Assembly: GCA_963565915.1 (NCBI GenBank)
Contig: OY751487.1
Coordinates: 2,418,001-2,482,000 of the forward strand
Length of the DNA stretch: 64,000 nucleotides
Reading direction: 5' to 3'
Source of the DNA: Entoloma clypeatum
Taxonomy: Eukaryota > Basidiomycota > Agaricomycetes > Agaricales > Entolomataceae
Shown one piece after another: positions 8,799-19,880 of this stretch. Position 1 is the stretch's first letter. Every line of letters begins with the position of its first letter. Position numbers and translations under genes: made by a program. The notes beneath the pieces were generated by a model. That model saw only the letters and a list, made by a program, of their open reading frames with translations. It did not search any database and was not told where the DNA came from.

Positions 8799-11700
8799 GG
8801 TAGCGATATCAACCTGCCGGCCATTGTTATCACTTATCACGTTGTAGAAGGATTTGAGAAGTTTGATGACCCACTTTCGAACACCAAGCCCTGTATCCTG
8901 GAAACGACAAGCTATCAGCTTCAAAATCAGGCAAGGCCGAAGCGACATACTGCAATACGGTCTGAGGATAATCACCAGCAACCCCAGGTGAATCAATCAT
9001 GTATTTGCCAATCAATTCAACAGCAGCATCACAGACAGCGGGGGACCTATCCAGAAGGTGACTTTTGATGGAGCGTCGAACATTTGGCTGTGCGACGAGA
9101 GTGTGTGAGATTCGTTTGGCCAGGAAGATGGCAGACCCCACAGACATACCGCAGCAAGGATCGTGGCATTGCTGGTTATAATCTGCCCTAGAGCACACAG
9201 AGCCTTGGTGCGCATGAATATTGCCGAAGCTGAGCGACAAGAATGATTGTCAATATCGGCTGGAACAAATTCTTCAAACTCTGGATAGTTCCAATCTCCT
9301 CTGCGAGCCGATTTATTTTTGTGACTTCTTCTTGGGACCTAGAGCACAGGTCAGATCCGAACCCAAACGGAAAGAATTGCGACATTGCAAGATTACCCAC
9401 TCCGCAGCAGGTTCCTTCAACACGTCCCTCAATGCTGTCTTGATTTTCTGTCTGAATACTTCCAGCCCGGACCGGTCCTTATATTGAGATCTTCATCTCC
9501 ATCACGATCCGTAATCCACCCATTGACCTGTTTGAGAGCGACCGCCAACTCTTGTCCCAGAGGCTGCAGTAAGTTCCCAAGCACTCTGGGTCAACATCAG
9601 CACCAAATAGTTGGGAATAAACCAAGTGAGAAACGAACGTCATAGGCTTGATCCTCTGAGGAACGTTTACAAAGATGAGTGGCTACATCCTGATGTGTCC
9701 AAATAAGCTTGTCAAACTCTTTGATATTAACTGTCGATACAATCTAAAGATGGCCGTTAGCTCAATATTTGCAGCGAGAGAAGGCCCGCGTATGCTACCT
9801 CATCTAATGGTTTCAGAGCCCTAAACTTGCTTGTGGATTCATGAGCATCGGATTGGACTTTGAGCATGCTTGATTGGATATGAGCGGCGATCACTCCAAG
9901 GGGATCCAAGGCAATGGTCTTTGTAGCATTGTTATCTGTGGCGTTTGCTTTGACATCATCCAGCGATGAGACCTGTTGAAAAATGAGGTGCGACACCATG
10001 CCTCGGTCGAATGGATACGTACCATGAATTTGCAAGCGATACTGAGAAGGAGACTCGTGGTAGGCCACTCCGGCCAGTACAACACAGCTAACAAATCGGA
10101 GATGAGATTGTCAAATATCGTATGATATTTGGCTTCATTAGAATTCTTGGTAGCCTTCCCCTTCCCGGACCTGTGGAGGTTTGAATGCTGAAAATCATGA
10201 ACCAACAGGAAAGCCCACCTTTGCGTTAAAAAAAGTAAGTTATGATAGTCTTCACAGCTTTCAGAGCAGAATCCAAACCAGAGCTATAGAGCCGCAATTC
10301 CTAAAAGCCCGATATTAGAGAGCTCCTTGTATATTCAGACAAAATACATATATGCCATACTTCATTGTCGCTCTCGTCAAGAGATGGTTCTGACGGACCA
10401 AGATTCACCCGACTCTCCGTCATACTTTCTTGTCTCTTTAACGCAAACTTATTCTGGCGAGCCCTGTCAATGTTCCTCGCTTCAAGATGCACGTCATGTG
10501 CCGATGTCTGCACAAGTTGGAGCAGAGGTGCTGATACTGTTCTAATTGACCGTCTGTCCCAAAGGCTATACATGTTAAGAACTGAACGACAAAACGTCGG
10601 AGCTACGTCGGACATGTCGGAGGTCGAGAACGTGAATGGCGTAGTGGTAAAGACTTGGCTTCAACTTGTGTGTTGCGCCCTCGCTAATACGTCGGGGTGT
10701 CTTTATTTCGGAATGGTCGGAATGGTCGGAGTCGGACTCAAGTCAAGAGTCAGAGAGGGTGTTTGGTCGAGACTAACTTGATATTCAAAACTGAAGCTAA
10801 TACAAGATTATATGTAGGTTTATATAGTATGTCGGAGGACGTGTGGATTCGTTGGAGTCGGAGAACGAGTGGCTAATGTCGGAGTCGGATAGTAAGTGGC
10901 TTTCAGAGATGTGAACATAACTACAGAGGTAATGTAAGTATCGTACGTAGCGAGAAGGTTTGTAACAGTAAGTACAATGTGATCAAGTATTAGTCGAAAT
11001 GTCGGAGGAGTCGGATCGGAGTCGGATCGGAGGATCGGAATGTAACAATACAGATGTGGGATGAAAATCGCAAACAGACCCGGGATCCAAAGTAACCATA
11101 CTGGAACTGCCCCGCTTTCTGTTTAGTATCCGATAGTAAGGAACTCAGAATTTCCTCTATAATCCACGACCTCTGATCCTCATGGTTTGCAAAACTCTAC
11201 AAGATTAACGGGTCAGGGGCGATCCTCGGGGTGTGGTAACAATGGAGACTCACTCTGCAAATCAAAGCCAGCACATCCAACCTCAACCCTCTCATTACAT
11301 TTTCCCCAAACGTCTTCAGCACCACATTCCCATCCGCGGTCTTCTTTCCCTTGCCTCCAACACCGTCGCCTCCCCCACTTCTCCACTACGGAAAAAAGGT
11401 CCGAAGCAATGTAAACTGCCTGAATGATGATGGTGTCGCTCATTGTGACCGTCTCTGCATTGATGAGCACATTATGTTGAGGAAGGACAGCCGACACAGC
11501 CTGGAACATTTCACTTAGTTGGCGATGGTGCGCCTGGGCTACAGGCGACGTTTGCAGAACAATATGGTGCAGAAGGGGGCTGATACTGGCTGCGGTTGCC
11601 GTTGTGCCGGAGGCAAGCTCAGTGGAGGCTTCGATGAAGGGATATACCACTTTCGTCAGCTGGTTCTTGATTGTGCTGAGGCAAGCGGTGATGAGTTCCT

Positions 11701-11825
11701 CGGAATACAACTATGTTATCATGAGCGTGGACTTTCGGTCGATAAAAGTGATTACGATGACCCACCTGTTTCTGTAGATGATCACTGCCCAGAAGGGCAA
11801 TACAATGGCAATCAGCCGCTAGCCA
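8799..11825. repeat. Left arm of a large inverted duplication
   Basis: Near-identical, inverted, to 27375-29923. Position 8799 pairs with 29923. A further matching block (about 5347-5515) pairs with about 31678-31834. The arm is longer than its partner by the 476-base solo LTR plus its 5-base duplication. The spacer between arms is about 15.5 kb. The outer limits were read by eye and may be off by several bases. Confidence 0.9.
10572..11047. mobile_element. Solo LTR with 5-base target duplication
   Basis: 476 bases beginning TGTTAAGAAC and ending GGAATGTAACA, flanked by ATACA at 10567-10571 and 11048-11052. The inverted partner arm (about 28150) has the empty site with a single ATACA, so the insertion happened after the duplication. 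The body is rich in GTCGGA words and contains a TATATAG motif near 10830. It has no coding capacity. The LTR family is distinct from the 388-base LTR in this window. Confidence 0.92.
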
Positions 11826-12072
11826 GGCCTACCGTAGTAGGTGCTCAATTATGGCAACCTTCAAGTTGAAGCACAACAAGCAAAGTCTATTTGGTCTGCT
11901 ACTCGTCCGCTCTTTCCTAGTAGTATTTAGATACAGCTATCATGACAACATGAAAAAAAAAGCCTGAAACACAATCAGGCATGGGTCGGAGGAGTTTATA
12001 CCAACAATGGAGCAGTAAGCAGATACAATGTCGAATAGAGATATGTTGGAACACAAATTTCAAGCCATCACC
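11826..12072. other. Short stretch without recognised features
   Basis: Homology to the inverted partner ends near 11825. Nothing recognisable follows until the coiled-coil gene. Confidence 0.5.
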
Positions 12073-13019
12073 ATCACAGGGGAGGCCAGCAGGTAGCGCG
12101 TGAGGTAAGGCGACCCCCGCGAGAAACCAGGAGATGTGCTAGTCCCAGAAATGCGGCCCGGGTTGGAATGACTAGTAGACAGTCGAGAAGACGGACAGTA
12201 AGTAGAGGAAATGACAGTCTGAAGTTGGAGGGCTGGAAGAGGTCGAGGTTGGGCAATAGTATGAGGGCATGATAGTGATGGGGGGGGGGGGGGGACTTTG
12301 AATGACCATAGGTAGGATTTGGAAGTTTAACTGAAGGAGGGCGAATGGCCACTGTACGGGCCTTGACTGGAGGTGCAAGAGGCTTGGTGGCGATGTCCAC
12401 AGTGGGAGGTAGTGATTGATTGACATGCTCGCCTACTCGAGCACGGCAAAGAGTATATCGCATGTTGCACAACGGTTCTTCCGTGTTATAAAATTCGACC
12501 TCCAGCTGAGCCAATCGGCGCCGCAAGCGCAGAATATCGTGTTCCTTCGCTCGTAGTTCCAGCATTCCCTCTTTTCCCCAGAGCGACGTAGCATGTTTTC
12601 CGTCATGACTTTCCATCCAGGAGGGAGCTGTTGGGTCCTTCAGCTGCACTAGCTGACTAAGCGATACAATGATGAACCCGGGACAAAAATTACTCACCAA
12701 GGCGGGCTTTCGGAGGCTTGCCATCGTTTCTGTCCACAGGCTTTTCAGCTCGGTCTCCCATGCTTGGACGGTTGTGCGAAGCCTGAGATACTTTTTCATC
12801 TTGTGGATATCGTGCTCGGGAAAAGCAGGACAAGTGGCGACGAAGTACTGCAATCATGCCATCAGGTTAAGATGAGGCTGAGGTCATACAGCGATGACAG
12901 ACCGATGGAAGATCTAAGAGATCCCTAGGATAGGCCGGCAAATCTACAGAGGGATTTGGAGTAATTGTGAGTCGTCGCAAGGCTCCTTGGGTTTGCGCTT
13001 GCAGGGTTGAAGTTGTCAT
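12073..13019 (-). CDS. Hypothetical multi-exon coiled-coil protein
   Basis: The minus strand can be read from an ATG at 13019 (MTTSTLQAQTQ) through VDLPAYPRDLLDLPSVCHR, an intron ending ttgcag near 12850, then FVATCPAFPEHDIHKMKKYL, a second GT-AG intron near 12690-12650, and QLVQLKDPTAPSW. A heptad-like segment LRLRRRLAQLEVEF suggests a short coiled coil. The C-terminal part is proline rich and runs over a homopolymer G tract (about 12281-12294), so its true end is uncertain. I do not recognise the family. It may be a host orphan gene or transposon cargo. Confidence 0.45.
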
Positions 13020-14300
13020 TGTGGTGGACATCAGGGAAGGTGGATGACCGCAACTTGAAAATCACTGTCAAAGCACGAGATAACTACTTACTTATAGTAC
13101 TTTGTAGCCTTTAGTACAAGTTACTACTAGATTGCTGAACAGCTGTTTGGCTGTGTTGTGGTTCTGACAGGGCAGTGAGTGTGATATTCTGGTCACATCC
13201 AATGGCAGTTGGCAGGCTGCGGAGTCCTCACAGTGAATAGAAATGGTTATCAAGCTAAGAGTTCCCATCGCAGATCGCTCAGGGCCAAGTGGAAACAGGT
13301 ATCTCTTTCGACAAACCTATTTCGAATTCTCTTGTCATTTGATATGGCATGAAACACCATCATTGATATGACATGCCAATGAGGTTTGCTCCAAACTTTG
13401 TTATCCACTCAAACTCCTCGGACCATGATATGATACAGTATGATACTGGGATTAGTATGTACCTGGCTTCTGGAAGCCCGCCTGAGAACAACGGCGAGAA
13501 ATCCCATGACTGCCACTGGGGCCACTGAGGATCGATGCGCAGCACTGATCTAACCACCAACAGCCTGAGATTATCTATGTTTAGGAATCACTTATGAGTC
13601 AGTGGTTATTATCTGGCATGCTGGCCGTATTCCGCCGAGACATGAGTGACTCTGGTTTGATGTGATCATTGAAGATGTTGCTTTCATTGATCACGATGTG
13701 AAGATAAGGATGTTGGCAAATGAACAGTTCTTCTTACGTTCATGAGGTAGGTTTGCACTGGCAAGTGACGCGCTCGTTAAGATTTTGCTCACCTTGAACT
13801 TGAACTTTTTGACTGGGAAGTGGCACCGAGCACTGTGGCAGTGCAGAGATTAAATATCAATGACTCAGCAAGGCCATGACTGCAGAGTCAGTCAGAAGTT
13901 TTCCACTAGTAGTAGTACCGCTGCAGGCTCATCCCGTACTTGTGCAAGACCGTATCATGACTGTGTCATGGGGGCATCCAAGTCCACTACATGGAAGAAA
14001 CGGCGAGCTCAGGGCAGTCAAAGTGCCAAACTGCATCAACAGTGAGTTGCGACATTGCATTCAAAAAGGTGAAGTTACTCAGGAACTTGTGATTTTTCCT
14101 CCCGACTGAGAAGAACACTAACACCCTCCGGTTCTCCTCTATGCCATCTTATGACCAGCGGGCAATATTTTGGCTGTGTTGTGTTCGCGTTCCCTGATTT
14201 TAGATCTCTACTTGCAAGAATTGCTGCATTCAAGGAGGGAAAACCTGCTCTTGAAACACTCTCAGATAAGTAGAGTATCACCCTTAATACTCGTTGACCT
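13020..14300. other. Intergenic, one possible small exon
   Basis: I see no recognised gene. A minus-strand open stretch at 13360-13560 (QWQSWDFSPLFSGGLPEARY) reads like an exon of a basidiomycete hypothetical protein but cannot be placed. The rest has no repeat shared with other parts of the window that I could detect. Confidence 0.4.
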
Positions 14301-14304
14301 GTTG

Positions 14305-15433
14305 AATGTACTCCTACAAGTTACTTCAACTTTACCCCAAACTTGAAGATAGCTTGAACCTAGACTCATCAGACGAGGACCTTATGGAAATCACTGATGC
14401 CATGAAATTTTTCGCTCTTGTCTCCTGATCTTGCCCGCTAATAGTATTGACCCCCCGTAGCTCAAGGACAGTCTGAAGGCGACACGATCCGATGATTCAA
14501 AAGTCTTGATGGCTGCAGTGTTGGATTGGCTCGTACCGAATGGAGAAATACCCTGTTCTCTTGATCCCAGGACCAGGCGGGGCCGCGGTTTTCAACATGA
14601 AGCCACTGGTGGTTTGCTTTGTCCCTTGAATACCCAGTGGGCTGATCCTCTGTAATCGTCACAACCTGAATAGCAAGCTTTTACTGACTCACGAGCTTTA
14701 TGAATAGAATCAAAGCTAGGCTTCGTAGTGCCAAAAGACCAATCTGGGATGGGCAGCACTGGCCAAGACTTTTGTACCCTAACCTCTCAGGTGACCTGAT
14801 GGACCCTTGGAACGGGTTCCTCAGAAACCCCATTCTTGTGCTTGTATAATGTCTTTAACCTTGCCCGTTCAACCACTCATGGATTGTCAGGCTTACAAGC
14901 GCATTTTTGTGCCTGCCAACACACCTATTATCAGGGATACCATGATGAGTGCACTCGGTGAAAACGACGGCGATGTTCGTGCTACATTGACTAGTGTGAC
15001 CCCAGCCTCCCTAGCCTACATTGCGATGCAGGCAAGCGGTCACTGTTGGCAATCCTCTTGACTAAGTTGCTTAACTGTTTTGAAGGTTCGGTTTGCTCTT
15101 TCTTCAGAGCATTTTTTTTTAAAAACAAACCTTGTGACTGAGTCGGAGCAATTTTATCGTGCCCTGCTTGATACACTTGAGGACGTTCAGATGAGGGAGT
15201 TTACTTTATGACCTTATCAACTGGTGGAATCAGTGAGTTACTCTATCCTGGATTTTCTCTTATTTGTGATTCATCCATTCCAAAGGAGAATTTTCCCCCG
15301 CCCCTTCGGCGTCTCTAAAGGAAGTGCTCTGCACAAGATTAGGCAAAAGAGAACGGAGGTAAAGCCTCTGAGCACTGTCACAGTTCTGGATGAAATGTCC
15401 ACTTCGGCTTATCATCCCATGATGGTTGATTGA
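14305..15433 (+). pseudogene. DUF6698-like basidiomycete protein, copy 1 (decayed)
   Basis: The pieces run in the order YPKLEDSLNLDSSDEDL, LDWLVPNGE, GRGFQHEATGGLLCP, MDPWNGFLRNPILV, AYKRIFVPANTP, SVTPASLAYIAMQ, VRFALSSE with SEQFYRALLDTLEDV, and KGSALHKIRQKR. The same sequence of conserved blocks is found in the second copy at 24.9-26.1 kb and, from memory, in the large Agaricomycete family annotated as DUF6698. Stops and frame changes occur between blocks beyond what introns explain, for example in the segment near 14700. Function unknown. The family assignment is moderate. Confidence 0.5.
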
Positions 15434-15507
15434 AGGCTGTTGAAGGAGGTACTGTTCTGGGCAGTGGGCTATTCTGGAACGGGTCCTTGACAGGAATTGA
15501 TTGATGG

Positions 15508-15531
15508 AGGGGGGGGGGGGGGGGGGGGGGG
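15508..15531. repeat. Homopolymer G tract (about 24 G)
   Basis: An almost pure run of G after ttgatgga. It could form G-quadruplex DNA and is prone to length error in assembly. A shorter run of about 14 G occurs near 12281. Confidence 0.9.
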
Positions 15532-16389
15532 TTGTTGCTAGGTACTATTCAGGGAAGTATTATTAATTCATACCATTGTGTTTTCATTTCCTACGGGCCA
15601 AATTCAGCATAGAGCTTCTTGCTTCCTTTCACATCAGCTGCCTAAAATTTACCTTGAAGACTGGTGTTTCTCGCTTCGTCACATCACTTCTCCCTACAAC
15701 AATCAAAGGCGTGTACATATACTAATAGCGTTCAACACTGCATGACTGCATGACCGCCGTGATCTTCTTTTGCGAAGCTTGAACGAGAGAAAGGAACCAT
15801 TCAGTACTTTCTTCCTGCCTTACTTGAGCCTCTGCAACAACAAGGGTCTGTAAAAGGATGCCGTGTATGTCGTCACCTACTTTTCCCCCTCAGTGACATC
15901 GAACACTATTGCGCCTTTTTTCAACCTGGGATCCTACGTCCTCCTTTCAGGTTTCTCCCAAAAATGTAAAATTGCCCCAGTCGCTTTGAACATCATGCCT
16001 TCTGCCATGGCTGGCTCTGCCGACAATGTTTCTGCACAACATTTTACGAACACGGTTCTCTCCGTTTGAGAGCCACAGGCCGAGCTGAACCATTATTCGG
16101 ATGCAACTCTAAAAGCAATGCTGAGCATCTCCTTTTGGGATTATCCAGGTCTTATCGGTCCAATTGACAGTCCATTTCTCTGATCAGGGAATTATGCACC
16201 GTGTGTGCTTGGATTGGAGTCGAAAACTTCCTCAAGCCTTGGCTCGATCAGAAGGTGTGACGCGTTTTGGACGCCCACTGTGTCACTCATCAACTGAGGG
16301 TGCACCACCATTACTCAGGCTATCGCTTGAACTCAGGCTTAAGCTGTCTTGTGGGAGCAGCACTACGCTCGTGGCTTGGGACACTTGAG
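15532..16389. other. No recognised features
   Basis: Open frames here are short and unlike any family I know. It may include decayed 3' flank of the DUF6698-like copy. Confidence 0.4.
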
Positions 16390-16760
16390 TGATCAGGAAG
16401 ATGAGGGGTTGAACATTGGGGAACCCCTCACTGGCACGACAGTCACGGTGCGTTTCGCTGTTCTGCCAAGTTCAATCTCACACTACACCATCTGGCGAAC
16501 TTGAAGGTCGCCTTTCAAGTTGTTGATGATTTGATGTTCTCTATTTGCTCGTTGCACCCAGTCCTCGACATCCTCGATATCTCGGGCTGCTGTGCGGACA
16601 CCACCAAAGGGTTTCCTCATGAACTTTGCCACCCAGTCCGCACCCAGATGGCACCAAGGTGTCACCCTCTCCGAGTGGGTCAGGGTATGGTGATTGAATG
16701 CACCCGCCGCAGGACTACGAGCCCAGAATGGTTGAGCCATCGGCAGGATTGTTGGTTACC
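16390..16760. repeat. Satellite-like unit, single diverged copy
   Basis: Shares the string of motifs accaaggtgtcaccctctcc, gggtcagggtatggtgatt and gcacccgccg with units at 26420-27225 and 32000-32640. It also carries the preceding block that reads cctcgatatctcgggctgctg. ORFs across it on both strands are accidental. Confidence 0.75.
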
Positions 16761-17085
16761 TGGGAGCTGCTTTGCTGCGTCTGGGTTGTTAGCCCAACCC
16801 CCCCTGCTCTGATTTTGCCTCCTCATTCTCAAATGTTATCCTCAAGTAATATATCAGGCTGGTCCTGGGACACCCATGGCGTCTGGTTACCCTGGCCACA
16901 CCATACATTGATTCCTTGAGCAACCTTTCACACTTCACCCTGAAACGTTGGGGAATGCGTTATGCTTCGTTTCGGCAATCTGTTGGACGATTATCACAAG
17001 CTCAACATTATGAGCTCGCATGCGAATTTCACATTGATGCACACTAGTTATATGGTAATACAAAAGTCACAAAACATTCCAGTAC

Positions 17086-17889
17086 TCATGACAAGACATT
17101 CTTCGCCTCCTTGAGCTTCTTGTCGACCGTCTTTACCCTCTTGCTGACCTTTACCTTCTTATTGACCATTACAATCTTATTGGCCTTCTTTACCCTCTCT
17201 TTCGCGATATGCATGCTCCTCCAAGGACCCCCCAATTGGCTGTTTTCCTCCCCTTTCAGCACTGCACCAGCCAAATATGTTTCCTTAATAATTCCTTGAT
17301 CTCTCTTTGAGAGGTCCCTGAAGCCAGGAATCTCTTCAGCTACGGGGTGAAAAGTCCGGAGATGTTGGAATACAGCTGGGGTCAAGCAGTTCCAATGATG
17401 CCAATCACTGCACCATACTACTCATTAGTCAGGATGCCTTGAACTCAATATGAGACGTACATCTCAAATACCCCCCTTTTTTGCCAATTGTGCCCAACCT
17501 GGAGCTCACCCTTCACAATCTTATTATCTGTCGAACGAGTCCCAGTGTACATCAGTAATGGCCCCAACTCTTCTTGACCAGTAGTTTCACAGACCGCAAT
17601 GTTTCTTGGGGCCCTTGCACCTATTGCGCCCAGCCTTCGATACGTTAACTATGTATGGCGGTCATTCTGGTGTGCTTCTCTTCAAGTTGATATCCTCCTC
17701 CATTGACAAAGGGTATATGATGAACGGCCAGTTAATTCCCAGCATGACTGGAACCCGATTCCCTGCCACTTTCATCCTGATCATATATGCCGCGCCGCTC
17801 TCGCAGGCATCCTTAGGAGTAATGGCAGCGCTGAGGTCGATGGCTGATCCTAGTTTCATGAGTACGAAGAAGTGATTCCAAACTTTCAT
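17086..17889 (-). pseudogene. PARP-type zinc-finger protein fragment
   Basis: The minus strand gives KLGSAIDLSAAITPKDA and AGNRVPVMLGINWPFIIYPL (17662-17889). Next come GPLLMYTGTRSTDNKIVKG (about 17550) and, after a gap, DWHHWNCLTPAVFQHLRTF, PGFRDLSKRDQGIIKETYL and a Lys-rich tail ending at 17086. HWNC followed by a proline turn and a helix with GFxDLxxxDQ is typical of the second half of a zf-PARP domain. The CxxC half is not evident in frame, so this is partial or decayed. The Lys-rich tail (KKVKVSKRVKTVDKK) could bind nucleic acid. Confidence 0.45.
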
Positions 17890-19440
17890 TACATAAAATC
17901 TTCAGTGTATGTTAGATGATATCAATTACATAACATCCAAATTGACTGTTTACGTCACAACAGTTACCTTGCTTGCAAGGTACTATTTGTGACCAGGAGT
18001 TTGAAACTTTTTCAGAGATGCTTGAATAGCTCTACGTGGACTGCATCGATTACCCTCGGAGTTTTTTCCCACTGACTGAAGAACAACTCAGCTAGAATAC
18101 TGGACCTTCACATGAGCAATAAGTGCACAGTAGATCCCGACTGAGGCTTTCCAGTGAGGGGGAGTCAAAAATTTGGGGGTGTTTGAAACCTTCATAACAG
18201 CTTGGTCACACTCGGCACTTCAGTCTCCGACCGGCAAGCGATGCGTCTTCAGTGAGCTGACCATTCAGCCACGTTGGTGTGATTTGAACACCGCTCGAAA
18301 TTGTCATGTCAAGTCACGCCCAAAAGCACCCTCAATTTACTTTCACTGCCTATTCATGCTACAGTGCATTCTGCAACCTAGGCTTCAGGATTTGGAGTCC
18401 AGGGATCCATTAGATTTTGTGTCAAAAGCCCCATGTTAAGCGGTCCAAGGGATCTGGGTAGATCTGAGGATCTCTGCTGAATTTTGGTCTTGTTTAGACA
18501 AAGAAAATCATGAAATCTCTCGCCAGCTTCCCAGTTCTGAGAATATCTCTACTGGCTTCTGAAATGGGCTTGGTATGATAAATACCATGATATCTTCTCA
18601 CTATAAGCAGTCGCCATGTACAATGTAGAAAGTGGTAGACAAGCATTTCAAACACTAGTAACTGTCAAACTCCCAGTGGTCACATACAGTATCTCCACCA
18701 CCGAAATTATGTCTAGCCTTCCGGCAAGAGCTGAATGAGATAATCGATCCTGTTGTCGTGCCGCTACCTCCGAGTCTTTTTGTTGCTACCTTCAGCTTTC
18801 CATTGGTGACTGCATGCCAATTCCGCCCTCGGGTTGTTCTTCGACACGACAAGTGGTTTTCAACTACAGACTGATGTTATGATGAAATTCGAAACAAGCC
18901 TATGACTTTCCCTCTTTAGGCGACAGCATGGTCCTTTAATGTCAGTGCTCCACACGATATTGCGAGTGGTGAGTCCTTGATCTTTTGCAGATGACTGATC
19001 TGATGGAATATAATGCCCAATGGCATGAGCACTGGCCTTTGGAATGCCATGCAGCGAATCGGTTTCAAGTCAAATGAGAAAATCACGTGCTGTGAGGTCA
19101 TCTCTGTCTTCAGTTTTTTCGTTGTTGCCTTTTTTTTTCCTGTCAGGAACTGCAGGCCAAGTTGGCCCTCGGGTTTGGTATTCAACTGCACATTTCAGAT
19201 CACGTGACATCATGACTGATGCCGCCTGTTGGGACCCTGAATTTATGCAGATGATTGACAAGAATCATGAGCACTATCCTATGAACAGTTGTGCAGCATT
19301 CATTTTCATCTCAGGTTTACGGGATGGTGCCTGTGTGTTGCTCATTTCAATGGGAATTGTCTCTGGAATCGTGTTAAATCATTTGATTTTAGCTGTGTTG
19401 CAACGAAATCAGTTTTTAGTTCCTGAGAAATCTGTTATAA
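17890..19440. other. Unassigned; contains a diverged direct duplication
   Basis: Two stretches, about 18770-18865 and 19110-19225, resemble each other at perhaps 70% (shared gccctcggg core, minus-strand Lys/Thr-rich reading). They may be exons of a decayed gene. Otherwise nothing is recognisable. Confidence 0.3.
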
Positions 19441-19599
19441 GCTTCTTTCATTTCCCTATTTAACCTTTCCAGCCTCTCGTCTTCAGTCAACAGTGCAGGG
19501 TCATGCGCTTTCTTCAGCATATTAGGATCGAAATCATGCAGCAGTTGGATTGTATTGTGTCCCGAACTGTGCAATAATGCGACATACAAATTGAAGAGG
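19441..19599 (-). pseudogene. PIF1/Helitron-type helicase C-terminal fragment, inverted
   Basis: The minus strand reads LNLFNLYVALLHSSGHN, then TIQLLHDFDPNMLKKAHDPA and LLTEDERLERLNREMKEAY to a stop. This matches the end of basidiomycete PIF1-like helicases, which follows the ...DIAPPPTG segment. That preceding segment lies on the opposite strand at 21.5-22.0 kb, so the two pieces have been separated and inverted relative to each other. In the canonical motif the segment reads NLYVALSRS; here it is changed to LLHS. Confidence 0.6.
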
Positions 19600-19619
19600 T
19601 TCAGGGGGACAGGAATATG

Positions 19620-19880
19620 CTCAACCCGGAGTAGAAGAGAAAAGACACTGAAAAATATATAGAAAGCCCCAAAAATATTCAAAAGAAAGCCATACATGTG
19701 TCCAACAACAGAGATAAGCTGAAATAGACATAAAAACACATGAAAAATGTTCAATACACATGCCACACACCTTGGAGAGGCCAAAAATGCGAAAAAAACA
19801 CATCCAAAAAGTGTCAAAAACACACAGAGGAAGTCAAAAACATACAGAGGAAGTCAAAAATCAACGGAAAAAAGGTTCAT
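19620..19880. repeat. A-rich low-complexity tract with short tandem units
   Basis: Includes repeats of gaagtcaaaaacayacagag (about 20 bases) near 19810-19860 and many CAAAAA words. The hydrophobic minus-strand ORF over this tract is an artefact of composition. Confidence 0.6.

Larger units (their letters stand above)
8758..11825 (-). pseudogene. SCC2: SCC2/Mis4 cohesin loader, left copy (main part, broken)
   Basis: Minus-strand HEAT-repeat segment of the cohesin-loading factor SCC2. Recognisable pieces, in gene order, are [19 protein letters not shown] (about 11.7 kb), [20 protein letters not shown] (about 10.5 kb), [19 protein letters not shown] (about 9.35 kb), [17 protein letters not shown] with [18 protein letters not shown] (about 9.05 kb) and MLDEDEIIRDLSI (about 8.78 kb). 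Several introns of about 50 bases are visible. Lesions: a TGA where the family has Arg, just before MLDEDE; a frameshift after VYIA; and a deletion near GDYP. The last two are shared with the right copy. A solo LTR (10572-11047) also interrupts it. Confidence 0.78.
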
